Assembly: GCF_021190915.1 (NCBI RefSeq)
Contig: NZ_JAIOAP010000001.1
Span: forward strand, 744,001-808,000
Reading direction: 5' to 3'
DNA length: 64,000 bases
Source: Cohnella silvisoli
Lineage (GTDB): Bacteria; Bacillota; Bacilli; Paenibacillales; Paenibacillaceae
Shown: one piece after another, positions 52,590 to 62,600 of the stretch
Layout: each line of letters opens with the position of its first letter
How positions within the stretch are numbered: position 1 is the first letter of the stretch
The notes under the pieces: generated by a model
Told to the model about the DNA's origin: nothing
Databases searched by the model: none
The model's input: only the letters and a program-made list of their open reading frames with translations
Position numbers and translations under genes: made by a program

Positions 52590-53500
52590 TCCTTTGAAGT
52601 ATCGGACAGAGGGGGTAAGGTTGCCGACTCCCTCATGTACTTCAAACGGTATTCACGGGGCGATAGTCCTTCGATTTTCACGAATACCCGGGAAAAGGTG
52701 CGGAAGGATTGAAAGCCTGTTTCCAAGGCGACATCAAGAATAGACATGCTCGTGTTCAGAAGCAGACCGGTTGCTCTCCTGATCCGAAGGCTGTGCAAAT
52801 AATGAAGGAAAGTCGTTCCCATTACTTCCTTGAACGAAAGACTAATGGCCGATACGCTGGCATCGAATTGGCTGGAGAGCATTTCAAGGGATAAGTCGTT
52901 GATATAGTGGGTGTTCACGTATTGAATGACATTCCATATCAGCTTTTTAGTACGATAATTGGAACTGGACGGAGTGAGATTATTGCTTCTCTGCTGAGCG
53001 CGGAAATAGATAATCAGAGCTTCAATTAGCTTGCTGCGAATATACGAATTTTTAGCCAGCTTGTCGTCTAGGTATTCTAACCGCATTTTTCCAAGGCAGT
53101 CTTTCATTTCGGCGTAAGGTTGAGGATCGAGATCTACATAGGATGTAGATCCGTCATTCGTGCCCAGAATGATCGTGCCGAAATCCGCCTCCATTGTTGA
53201 TCCGAACAGCAGGCTTATATCGAACATGCAGCAGATCACTTCTACACCCGCATCATCGCAAAATATTTCGTGCATATCATGGGGGCGTAAAAAAGTGACT
53301 GTTCCCGGTTGAAGCTTATGCGGACTCCCATTAATGAATTCGGTCCCGGTTCCGCTAACGACGAGGGCAAGTTCGAGCACATCATGGTGGTGCAAAGCGT
53401 AATGCTTATGGAGCGTATGCGTTGTAACTACGCAGGAAAACTTGCGGCTCACGGCTCCAGATAAAGATAAAACATCTTCATATTCCGGAAACATAACCAT
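52586..53500 (-). CDS. AraC family regulator with cupin sensor domain
   Basis: 304 residues, ATG at 53500 about 9 nt after GGGG. The N-terminal cupin includes LHKHYALHHHDVLELALVVSG and PGTVTFLRPHDMHEIF. The two C-terminal HTHs are LSLEMLSSQFDASVSAISLSFKEVMG and MSILDVALETGFQSFRTFSRVFVKIEGLSPREYR. It is divergent from the ceramidase-like operon and probably activates it. It is only distantly like the AraC protein at 34503. Confidence 0.88.
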   Translation of the reverse strand: MVMFPEYEDVLSLSGAVSRKFSCVVTTHTLHKHYALHHHDVLELALVVSGTGTEFINGSPHKLQPGTVTFLRPHDMHEIFCDDAGVEVICCMFDISLLFGSTMEADFGTIILGTNDGSTSYVDLDPQPYAEMKDCLGKMRLEYLDDKLAKNSYIRSKLIEALIIYFRAQQRSNNLTPSSSNYRTKKLIWNVIQYVNTHYINDLSLEMLSSQFDASVSAISLSFKEVMGTTFLHYLHSLRIRRATGLLLNTSMSILDVALETGFQSFRTFSRVFVKIEGLSPREYRLKYMRESATLPPLSDTSKD

Positions 53501-53558
53501 GTTGATTTACCCCGCTTTCTTCTCTGTTTTCTTTCTATTGACCGGGTAAATAAAAAAA

Positions 53559-53587
53559 ATGACCGAATTCTTAATGGAATGTATTAT
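53559..53587 (+). promoter_or_regulatory. Possible promoter of the ceramidase-like operon
   Basis: ATGACC (53559-53564), 17 bp, TATTAT (53582-53587), 28 bp before the GTG start. The weak -35 suits an activator-dependent promoter under the divergent AraC gene. Confidence 0.5.
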
Positions 53588-53614
53588 AACATAGAAATCG
53601 GAAGGTGTGATCCT

Positions 53615-54808
53615 GTGGAGCTTCAATTGAGTGTCGGTACAGCCAAAATCGACATCACCCCGCCATTCGCTTTACCGCTCGCGGGCTTTGCCAGCCGGGA
53701 AAATCGAAAGTTCGAGACCATCGATAGCCGCTTGTACGTACGAACGTTTTATTTTCAACAGCACACTGCGGATGGTTCGAAGCTACAGGCGCTGCTTGTG
53801 TCTGCCGATATTTTGTTCTGGTCGGAAGAGCTGACTGATCAGTTGCGCAGGCGCATTGAGCGACAGTGGGGAATCGCGGTAGACGCCATTATTCTACATG
53901 CTACTCATACGCACTCTGGTCCGTCCATTTCAATGCGAACAGTTGGACTAGGAGATCCTGATCTGGATTACCTTATTTTTTTGGAGCAGGCAGTAATCCA
54001 GAGTGTGGATCAGGCAGTAGCCGATGCCGAGCCTGTGAGCATACAGATGGGAAAAGGAGTATCCAGAATCAGCGTAAATCGCAGGAAATGGGTTGGGAAC
54101 CAAATGATGTTGGCCCCAAACGCCGATGGACTGACCGATCCTGAACTAAGGGTATACGTCTTTACGACTTCCGCAGGGAAGAAGAAGGGCGTGCTTACCC
54201 ATTACGCTTGCCATCCCACGCTATCGGATCGCAATTCGGTATCCTCTGAATTTTGCGGTTACGCGATGGAAAGGCTGGAGAGCCGTCACGACCCTTTGAC
54301 GGTGTGCGCTTATATACAAGGATGCTGCGGCGATATTGATCCCGTTAGGCCGGAAGTTGTCGAAAGCAACCAGGATGTCATTTCCATCGTAGGACAAAGA
54401 TTTGCCGACGATGTGGATGCGATCCTATCCGGAGAGCTTGAACGGCTGGAACCGACTATATTGGCTGGCAGGCGGTCGATTGCAGGACTTCCCTTTGCAG
54501 GAATACCTGCGCAAGCCCGATTTGAAATAACCAAGCTAACTATAGCCGACGGGTTAACATTTATAGCTATGAATGGCGAGATGGTCGTGGAATACGGCTT
54601 GTTCTTGAAAAGCCGCTCCCCTGGCTTGATCCCTCTGGCTTATAGCAATGGAATGATCGGGTATATTACAACCGCCATACAGCTGCAGGAAGGCGGATAT
54701 GAACCGATCGAATCCGTCACTTATTTCGGCCTTCCTGGTCCCTTCGACCCTGCTGTTGAGGCGGAGGTGAAAAACCAACTTATGGCTATAATCGACGAAC
54801 AAACCTAG
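53615..54808 (+). CDS. Neutral/alkaline ceramidase-like hydrolase
   Basis: 397 residues from a GTG at 53615 with AAGGTG upstream; the open frame from 53579 begins inside the promoter. The N-domain of neutral/alkaline non-lysosomal ceramidases is recognisable: VGTAKIDITPPFALPLAGF, ILHATHTHSGPS (zinc His pair, about residue 100), LTHYACHPTLSDRNSVSSEFCG and YIQGCCGDIDP. It is shorter than true ceramidases (about 650-780 residues) and has no signal peptide. In this sugar context it may deacylate an amide such as an N-acyl sugar; the substrate is unproven. Confidence 0.82.
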   Translation: MELQLSVGTAKIDITPPFALPLAGFASRENRKFETIDSRLYVRTFYFQQHTADGSKLQALLVSADILFWSEELTDQLRRRIERQWGIAVDAIILHATHTHSGPSISMRTVGLGDPDLDYLIFLEQAVIQSVDQAVADAEPVSIQMGKGVSRISVNRRKWVGNQMMLAPNADGLTDPELRVYVFTTSAGKKKGVLTHYACHPTLSDRNSVSSEFCGYAMERLESRHDPLTVCAYIQGCCGDIDPVRPEVVESNQDVISIVGQRFADDVDAILSGELERLEPTILAGRRSIAGLPFAGIPAQARFEITKLTIADGLTFIAMNGEMVVEYGLFLKSRSPGLIPLAYSNGMIGYITTAIQLQEGGYEPIESVTYFGLPGPFDPAVEAEVKNQLMAIIDEQT

Positions 54809-54821
54809 GAGGAGTAATAGC

Positions 54822-56018
54822 ATGCAGAAGTCAAGATTAGCGGTAGACGGTGGGAGTCCGATAAGAACGCACCCATTTCCCGAGTGGCCGATCTTCGGAG
54901 AATTAGAAGAGAAGCTTATGTTGGAGGCCGTCAGATCGGGGAACTGGGGAGGTGTGAATCCGGATAAAATCAAATCATTCGAGGAAAAGTTTGCTCGTCT
55001 GCATGATGCGAAATACGCTATAACAGTCAACAATGGCACAGTTGCCATAAGCATTGCCTTACTAGCTGCAGGCGTAGATGCTGGCGATGAGGTCATCATG
55101 CCCCCCTATACGTTCATTGCTACCGCTACAGCTGCATTATTGATCGGCGCAATTCCGGTTTTTGCGGATGTAGATGAGTCGATGCTGATCGATCCGGATA
55201 GGGTTGAAGCGGCGATCACTCCAGCTACGAAGGCGATTATCGCTGTTCATATTGCCGGCGCACCGGCCAACATGACCCGGTTACGACAAATTGCGAAGAC
55301 ATATAAACTAATTCTAATAGAAGATGCCGCACAGGCGGTAGCCGCCAAATGGGAAGACCAAGGGGTAGGAGCTCTAGGCGATCTGGGTACCTTCAGTCTC
55401 CAATCTAGTAAAAATCTCAATAGCGGTGAAGGCGGAGTCATTGTGAGCAACGATGAGGAATTGGCCGATCATGTCTGGTCGATTCATAACTGCGGTCGTG
55501 TTCGCAACGGAAAATGGTATCAGCACGAGCGTATTGGCTGGAACTTCAGGTTCAGTGAGGTACAGGCTGCACTAGCGCTTGCGCAGATGAGCCGACTAGA
55601 GGAACAGATGGAAATCCGCCAGCGCAGCGCAAATGATCTGAATGGGCTATTGCAAGGAATCGAAGGAATTCATCCCGTAAAGTATGATAGCAGAATTACG
55701 AAACATGCAAACCACCTTTATATGTTCAAGCTGGATAGAGACGTTACAGACAGCATTGTTAAAGAGGATTTTATCCGCAAGTTGAATGCGGAGGGGATAC
55801 CGGTTACGGCAGGTTATGTCCCGCTGAACAAGAATACCGCCGTTATCGATCGAACTCGCAAGCTGATTGGAGAAGATAGGTTATACAGTTGTCCTGTGGC
55901 GGAAAGAGCTTCCGAGCATGAGTTGCTCTGGCTGCACCAGAACGTTCTTCTTGGATCTGAGAGAGACATGGAAGATATTGCAAACGGCATCAACAAAGTA
56001 ATTCAATCCTATTTGTAG
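54822..56018 (+). CDS. DegT/DnrJ/EryC1/StrS family PLP aminotransferase
   Basis: 398 residues, AGGAGG 10 nt upstream. Typical sugar aminotransferase: NWGGVNPDKIKSFEEKFARLH, YAITVNNGTVAISIAL, EVIMPPYTFIATATAALL, LILIEDAAQAV, and the PLP Lys in FSLQSSKNLNSGEGG (about residue 195). HNCGRVRNGKWYQHERIGWNFRFSEVQAALALAQ follows. These enzymes interconvert keto- and amino-sugars or cyclitols. With the Gfo/Idh oxidoreductase it could run an oxidation-transamination pair in either direction. Confidence 0.88.
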   Translation: MQKSRLAVDGGSPIRTHPFPEWPIFGELEEKLMLEAVRSGNWGGVNPDKIKSFEEKFARLHDAKYAITVNNGTVAISIALLAAGVDAGDEVIMPPYTFIATATAALLIGAIPVFADVDESMLIDPDRVEAAITPATKAIIAVHIAGAPANMTRLRQIAKTYKLILIEDAAQAVAAKWEDQGVGALGDLGTFSLQSSKNLNSGEGGVIVSNDEELADHVWSIHNCGRVRNGKWYQHERIGWNFRFSEVQAALALAQMSRLEEQMEIRQRSANDLNGLLQGIEGIHPVKYDSRITKHANHLYMFKLDRDVTDSIVKEDFIRKLNAEGIPVTAGYVPLNKNTAVIDRTRKLIGEDRLYSCPVAERASEHELLWLHQNVLLGSERDMEDIANGINKVIQSYL

Positions 56019-56167
56019 AATAGTAGATCTACAAATGAGTATGGCTATGCAGTATCCATTTCGGTTTCAGGGGATTGGCCAAATGCTTGCAGGATCGCGA
56101 CCTCAGGCAGATGACCGCCTTGCAAACATATATCGTGAACAACACTAGACGAGAGGGGTATTACTAA

Positions 56168-57775
56168 ATGAGGAGAATTTTGGTTATCTTCATCGCACTC
56201 GCACTTATTCTATCCGCGTGTTCTAGCAATGAGAATAAAGGTAAGGAGAGCAGTCCGAATAGTGAAGGAAACTCAAGCACTGAAAGCAATAATGTAAGCG
56301 GAACCAATAGCCCGGATTCGGGTAACAAATCCATTAAGGTACTGCTATCCCATGCAGAAGCGGAATATGCCAAAACTTTAAAAGCAGACGATCCTTATAT
56401 CAAAGAGTTAAACAAGCTATCAGGTTATAATCTCAGTTTTGAATTTCTGGGACATTCCGACTACGATCAACAGCTCTCCCTGCGTTTTGTTTCCGGAGAT
56501 TTGGCCGATTTGATCCGGACGCCAAGCATCGATTCCACGATTCACAAGGATGCGGTTGAACAGGGCATCTTCAGAGAATTAGGTCCCTTGATTGATCAGT
56601 ACGGTCCAAACCTTAAAAAACGCATTCCCGAAACCGCATGGAACAGTCCACGAGTTCAGAAGGACGGGAAAATTTACGGTATTCCGGTTCTTGTCGGGAC
56701 GGCAAACGACAGAATCGGTTTTATCCGCCAGGATTGGCTCGACAAGTTGGGCCTGAAGCAACCGGAAACGATTGATGATTGGCTTAACTATTTCGAGCAG
56801 GTTAAGGTTCAGGACGTGAACGGCAACGGTGATCCGAACGACGAATACGGCTATACGATGTTTGAAGGATTGGGTTGGAGCTCGATGTTCTTCGGATCGT
56901 TCGGCGTCGATCCCGGAACTTGGCACATGCAGGATGGCAAGCTGATTCCTGATATGATCAGCCCCAAGATGAAGGAAGCAATCGCATTTTATAAGATGCT
57001 ATATGAGAAAGGTTATGTCAATCGTGATTTGTTCACGAAGAAGGAGGCAGACTTCCGCGCCGATATCTATAATGGCAAGTCGGGAAGCTTTGCTGCCGCC
57101 GTCTATCAATACACACCAGACTTCAGTGCAGCCAATGCGCCGAAGAAATTCGTCAACGAACCGGACAAGGTTAATATCTCGATGATTGCTCCACCGACGG
57201 GACCAAGGGGCGAAAGAGGTTTGGGACCCGTGTCCGACGGCATTTATTTCGTGTGGGTGATTCCAGAAACGGTTAAGAACCCCGAAGAAATCATCAAGTA
57301 TCTCGATTGGGCATGGAGCTCCCCGGAAGCAGACAAGTTTTTCGCCTATGGAATTGAGGGCTCCAACTTTACCGATGTAGGCGGGGAAATCAAATATGAT
57401 GTATCGGCTCCCGTTAACGCTGAGAAAAATGCGTTCCAAATGTTCCAACTGTCCATCAATCCCCGTGAAATCGGGTTTAACAACGATCTGGTATTAAAAA
57501 CGTTGCCGGAATCGGAAAAGATTATTGCAGGCTATAAGCTCTCGGCGGATATTGCAATGCCGCATGATAGTCTGTATATGCCGCCGCTTGTCACCTTCCA
57601 GAACAACCCGGAAATATCTACATGGGGAACGATGTTCGTCGAGATGTTCTCCAAGATCATGACGGGAAATCAACCGATTGATGCCTTCGACAAATTTGTT
57701 GCGGACTGGAATAAACGCGGCGGAGATAAAGCAATTGATGAAGCAACGCAGTGGTATAATGCGTTCCATAAATAA
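56168..57775 (+). CDS. ABC transporter solute-binding lipoprotein, LplA type
   Basis: 535 residues, GAGAGGGG upstream. Lipobox LSAC (Cys about residue 18), then a Ser/Asn-rich linker to about residue 55. The long binding-protein body (LSFEFLGHSDYDQQLSLRFVSGDLADLIRT, GIPVLVGTANDRIGFIRQDWLDKLGL) is that of the large LplA-type proteins of Paenibacillus, which bind complex oligosaccharides. The permeases follow after a hairpin. No ATPase gene is linked. Confidence 0.88.
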   Translation: MRRILVIFIALALILSACSSNENKGKESSPNSEGNSSTESNNVSGTNSPDSGNKSIKVLLSHAEAEYAKTLKADDPYIKELNKLSGYNLSFEFLGHSDYDQQLSLRFVSGDLADLIRTPSIDSTIHKDAVEQGIFRELGPLIDQYGPNLKKRIPETAWNSPRVQKDGKIYGIPVLVGTANDRIGFIRQDWLDKLGLKQPETIDDWLNYFEQVKVQDVNGNGDPNDEYGYTMFEGLGWSSMFFGSFGVDPGTWHMQDGKLIPDMISPKMKEAIAFYKMLYEKGYVNRDLFTKKEADFRADIYNGKSGSFAAAVYQYTPDFSAANAPKKFVNEPDKVNISMIAPPTGPRGERGLGPVSDGIYFVWVIPETVKNPEEIIKYLDWAWSSPEADKFFAYGIEGSNFTDVGGEIKYDVSAPVNAEKNAFQMFQLSINPREIGFNNDLVLKTLPESEKIIAGYKLSADIAMPHDSLYMPPLVTFQNNPEISTWGTMFVEMFSKIMTGNQPIDAFDKFVADWNKRGGDKAIDEATQWYNAFHK

Positions 57776-57787
57776 CGTTAATTGTGG

Positions 57788-57820
57788 ATTGCGCTGCATG
57801 CAGAATGCATACAGCGCAAT
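57788..57820 (+). promoter_or_regulatory. Long hairpin between binding-protein and permease genes
   Basis: ATTGCGCTG pairs with CAGCGCAAT, and, after one C.A mismatch, ATGCA pairs with TGCAT around GAA. There is no T tract. Such hairpins protect upstream mRNA from 3' decay, which gives more binding protein than permease. Three near-copies of AAAGCTGGT follow at about 57836-57862. Confidence 0.65.
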
Positions 57821-57893
57821 TCGCGAATGAGCAATAAAGCTGGTAAAGCTGGTAAACCTGGTTGGCCATCCACAAGAATCGGCAGGTGATGTT

Positions 57894-58793
57894 ATGAATA
57901 GGCGATTGGTGTTACGCGACAAATGGGTCCTCCTCTTGTTTGCTTTGCCCGGATTGCTCTATTTTTTACTATTCAAATACGTTCCATTACTCGGCAATGT
58001 CATAGCCTTTCAGGACTATAACATCTTCAAAGGGATTTTACGCAGCCCGTGGGTGGGTTTCGCTCAATTCGAGCGGATGTTCGGGTTCGATGATTTTTAT
58101 GAAGTGTTTCGCAATTCGGTGAAACTCGGCTTTTATTCGCTGTTGTTCGGCTTCCCTGCACCGATCATTTTGGCATTGCTGTTGAATGAGCTGAAATCGA
58201 TGTGGTTCAAGAGAATCGTGCAAACCGTTGTCTACATGCCTCACTTCCTGTCGTGGGTTATCGTTGGCTCCATCTTCATCAATCTGCTCTCTTACGAAGG
58301 CATCGTTAATACGATAGCCAGTAAGATTGGTCTGGCGAAGGTTGACTATGTGACGCAAGGAAACACATTTATTGCCGTACTGATTTCTACGGGGATCTGG
58401 AAAGAAGTCGGATGGGGCACCATTCTCTATCTGGCGGCACTATCCGGAATTAATCCGAATCTCTACGAGGCTGCCATGGTAGACGGCGCCGGCAGATGGA
58501 GGCAAATGTGGAGCATTACGTTGCCCTATTTGATGCCGACTATGGTTGTCGTTCTGCTTCTCTCGATCGGGCATATTCTGGACGCGAATGTGGAGCAGGT
58601 GCTGATTTTCCTGAATCCGCTAGTTAGGGATGTGGGAGAGGTATTCGATACGTATGTCTATACTTTCGGTTTGGTAGGCGGACAGTACAGCTATACGACG
58701 GCAATTGCCCTGTTCAAAGCCGCGGTGGGCATCGTACTCGTATTCGGGCTGAATGCGATCAGTCGTAGAACAACCGGAGAGAGCCTTTACTAA
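57894..58793 (+). CDS. ABC transporter permease, LplB type
   Basis: 299 residues, six spans. Starts with the LplB-type pattern WVLLLFALPGLLYFLLFKYVPLLGNVIAFQDYN. EAA loop LYEAAMVDGAGRWRQMWSITLPYLMP (about residues 193-218). AGGTGA upstream. Partner of the next permease. Confidence 0.9.
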   Translation: MNRRLVLRDKWVLLLFALPGLLYFLLFKYVPLLGNVIAFQDYNIFKGILRSPWVGFAQFERMFGFDDFYEVFRNSVKLGFYSLLFGFPAPIILALLLNELKSMWFKRIVQTVVYMPHFLSWVIVGSIFINLLSYEGIVNTIASKIGLAKVDYVTQGNTFIAVLISTGIWKEVGWGTILYLAALSGINPNLYEAAMVDGAGRWRQMWSITLPYLMPTMVVVLLLSIGHILDANVEQVLIFLNPLVRDVGEVFDTYVYTFGLVGGQYSYTTAIALFKAAVGIVLVFGLNAISRRTTGESLY

Positions 58794-58809
58794 CATCGGA
58801 GGTGGAGAC

Positions 58810-59676
58810 GTGCGTAAACCTATCGCTTTACAAGCCTTTTTGGCTACCATTTTGACGGCTCTAAGCCTGATCATGCTGGCTCCGTTAATTCACATCCTGT
58901 CGGTTTCCTTGAGTTCTCCGCTCTATGCGCAGGCCAAGCTAGTGTATTTCTGGCCGAAGGGACTGCAGTTTGCCGTCTACAAAAAAATAATATCGATGGA
59001 TGAAATGTGGAGGGCGATGGGCGTCAGTGTCTACATTACCGTTATCGGTACGCTCATTACATTGGCGCTCACGTCCATGATGGCTTTCGCGCTCTCAAGA
59101 ACGACCATGCCGGGACGAACGTGGATCATGCGGCTCATCGTGCTTACTTTTATTTTACCCGCACCGCTTATACCGGGATTTCTACTTGTCAAATCCCTTC
59201 ACATGCTCGATACGCTCTGGTCATTGATGATACCCGGAGCAACAAGCGCGTTTTACGTGATCATTATGCGAACCTTTTTCCGGAATGTATCCGGAGAACT
59301 GTTCGATGCGGCGAAGATGGACGGCTGCAGCGAGGCGGGTATCTATTTCCGCATCGTGCTGCCTTTATCGACGGCCGTTATTGCTACCATCGGTCTATTT
59401 CATGCCGTTTATCAATGGAACACTTACTTTTCCGCACTCATTTTCATAAGGGACAAGACGCTCTATCCTTTGCAGGTGCTGTTGCAAAATCTGGTCGCCA
59501 AGAAGGGGCTGAACAACTTCATGGGGGAGGTGCAGTTCGAACTAAATATGCCTGTTACGCCGGAAATGATGAGCGCAGGCATTATTATCTTTGCCACGGT
59601 CCCGATTCTGATCGTCTACCCGTTCCTGCAAAGATATTTTGTCAAAGGCGCAATGCTAGGCTCACTTAAAGAATAA
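58810..59676 (+). CDS. ABC transporter permease, LplC type
   Basis: 288 residues from a GTG at 58810 about 8 nt after GGAGG; the open frame from 58753 runs back into the previous gene. Six spans; EAA-like loop LFDAAKMDGCSEAGIYFRIVLPLSTA (about residues 190-215). Ends with the LplC-type tail FLQRYFVKGAMLGSLKE. Confidence 0.9.
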   Translation: MRKPIALQAFLATILTALSLIMLAPLIHILSVSLSSPLYAQAKLVYFWPKGLQFAVYKKIISMDEMWRAMGVSVYITVIGTLITLALTSMMAFALSRTTMPGRTWIMRLIVLTFILPAPLIPGFLLVKSLHMLDTLWSLMIPGATSAFYVIIMRTFFRNVSGELFDAAKMDGCSEAGIYFRIVLPLSTAVIATIGLFHAVYQWNTYFSALIFIRDKTLYPLQVLLQNLVAKKGLNNFMGEVQFELNMPVTPEMMSAGIIIFATVPILIVYPFLQRYFVKGAMLGSLKE

Positions 59677-59693
59677 TAAAAGGAGGCTTTTTA

Positions 59694-62600
59694 ATGAAAC
59701 GATATTTAATGCATTTGGCAAAAACGGTGATTGTTCTAGCTCTTGCGGCAACCGGATTTCTCATTGGCCCATCTGAACGCGCCAGTGCGATGATTGCAGA
59801 TATCGACAAAATCGTTCCAACTCCGCAGCAGGTTAGCTATACGGACGAGTTTCTGACGCTGTATGACGGTACTTCCTATAAAGCGGCTATCGTAATCGGA
59901 CGAGAAGCATCCCCGGCGGAGGAGGAAGGCGCGAATTTGCTGCAAAGAGTCATTGCCCGCAAGAACGGGCAGCAGATTCCGATACTCTACGATGATCAAT
60001 CCAACTCGGCCTATTCGGTAGTAATCGCCATCGGAACGAAGAATACCAATACCGTTAACGGCAGCTACTCCATTGACGTTCCCGATCATAAGGAGGGTTA
60101 TGCAATCGAACGGGAGCTTGTTAGCAATCGGCATATCGTTCTTGTAACCGGTTACGAAGCGATTGGAGCCTATTACGGTTCGACGAGCCTGGCGCAAATG
60201 GTAGACTCAAGCGGCGCCCTAACCCGGCTGCGGGTCATATCGGTCCGCGATTATCCGGATATGGATATGCGGATTATCAAGGACATTAATACAAAGTTTT
60301 ACGTTAATAATGAAGGCGAATTTTCGTATTCCGACGCTAGTGACTGGATGCATATGCTTCCTTTGCTGAAGATCAACGTGTTCAGCTTATGTTACAGCCA
60401 TTTGTTAGAGAATGGATGGAGAAATCCGACCGTAGATTACGTGAATGCGGTGAAGGAATTAAGCAACTATGAAAGGGATAAAGGCATCATCCAGTTTATG
60501 CAGGAGGTTAATCCCGGTTATTCGGGAGGGATGCCGACTGATGCAGAGTTTAGCAAGTTGCTTGATTTGTATAAATTATCATTGGACGAAGGCGCTTCTA
60601 AGATCATGTTGGCCTTTGACGATCAGGGCTATCCGGATCCGGCGAAACATCGGGATTTGGCCAATAAGATCCAAAAAAGTTTGTCAGGGTATGAAGGCTT
60701 CTACTTGTTGTCGACTCCGGAGAAGTATAATCTTACGGAGCCCGATATCGGCACTTATTTGAATACCTTTACGAACGGATTGCTCCCGGAGATCGGAGCG
60801 GCTTGGACAGGGTATAATGTCTTCTCGACGGAGTTAACGCCAGCCCACGTATCCACTTGGAGAAATTATACGAGCAACCCTTATAAAATGCCGTTCTATT
60901 GGCACAATGACTACGAACTGGCGGATACAAGATTGAATTTTTCCGATCCGATTGTACCGAAATGGCAGATTGACAATTATTACTTTACAGATTCAAGAGT
61001 TCCGTTTAAAACGAAAACTTTAGTTCCCTCGTATCAACCGTTGACATTGCCGGGCGGTTACGTATGGAACGATATGCCGCGGAATACATCCGAAGGCGTT
61101 ATCGAAAATATTTTCCGGCCGACAACTCCGCACAAAATCTATGCGATATCGATGGCGAACTGGATGTGGAATCCCGATGCCTACATGAACGACGCGACAG
61201 AGTTTGCACGCGCTAAGAAATACTGGGACACTATCGTATCCAACCCGGGATTTAAGAAAACGGCTACTGCGTCATCTCAGTTTAGCGCTGCTTATGCACC
61301 CAATAAAGCTGTGGACGGTATTAACAGCAATGACTCTGTGGAGAATACTTGGGCTACCGCCAGCGGCGCAGCGCTTAATTCCTGGTTGAAGCTGGACTTG
61401 GGGAAAAAGCAGAAGATGGAAGGCGTGCGAGTCAAGTATCGTGAATTTGAAAAAAAAGCATACATGGTTCCGAGCTCGGTAACCGTGCAAATAAGCAACG
61501 ATAACGTCAACTGGACAACGGTTGTGAATCAATCGACGAATGTTCCGCTGGAAAATTCAACGTATGCTTCCGAAGTGTACCTCTATCCTTTCCAAGGGGA
61601 GGCCAGATACGTGCAACTGAAGTTTCCGACGGGCGGGCAAAACTCGCTGATCGAGCTGTCGGAGGTTGAAATCGCTCAGGAAAAAGCGGTAGCGGCACCT
61701 GCCAATCTGGCGATCGGAAAGACGGCTTCCGCTTCCTCGGCGTTTGACGGAACCTACGCTGCAAGCAAGGCGAACGACGGGTTGAATAGTCATGGAACCG
61801 CCAATCCGAACAATGCGTGGTCCAGCACCTCGGGTGCGAACCTAAACAGTTGGTGGAAGGTCGATCTGGGGCAGCAGGAAAAGTTCAAGACCATCGAAGT
61901 GAAATTCAGGGAATTTACCGCAAATGCGGCCTATATGGTACCTAAGACGATTACCATTCAGACAAGCAACGATAATACGAATTGGACGACACTGATCGCG
62001 CGATCGGCTAACGTTCCTGCGAATGGTCAACTCTATGGGTCCTCTGCGTACTCCTATTCCGTAAACGGGCAAGGAAGATATGTCCGCTTGCTGTTTGAGG
62101 ACGGCGGCCAGGATACGCTAGTGCAATTGTCGGAGGTCGGCATCTACAACCGCAGGCTTCCTCAGCATCAGCGGCAGACGCTGAATGCCGCCTTCAAGAG
62201 AAAAGCGACGGCTTCATCGGAGTATTCGACGATGTATCCGGCCTCTAAGGCAAACGACGGTACGCACTCCCGCAGAACGGCGGAGAACGCATGGGCTTCA
62301 ACCGCCGCAGGAGCGGTAAACTCATGGTGGGAGGTAGATTTGGGAACGCAGACGTCCATACAGGATGTGGCCTTATACTTCCGGGAATATCCTTTCGGCA
62401 TCGCATATACCGTGCCGACCAACATCACCTTTGAGGTTAGCAACGATAAGGTTACCTGGACTAACGTTCAGAGCGCGACTAATGTACCTGTCGAAGGTTT
62501 GAGCTACGATTCATCGAAGTACACGTACACCTTGAACGCTTCGGGAAGGTATTTGCGGTTGAAATTTCCCGGAGGCGGCCAGAGCAGTCTAGTGGAGCTA

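Noticed and set aside
59007..59669. 220-codon plus-strand open frame inside the LplC-type permease
   Set aside because: An out-of-frame reading of a well-conserved permease; His/Tyr/Arg-rich and without a start site of its own.
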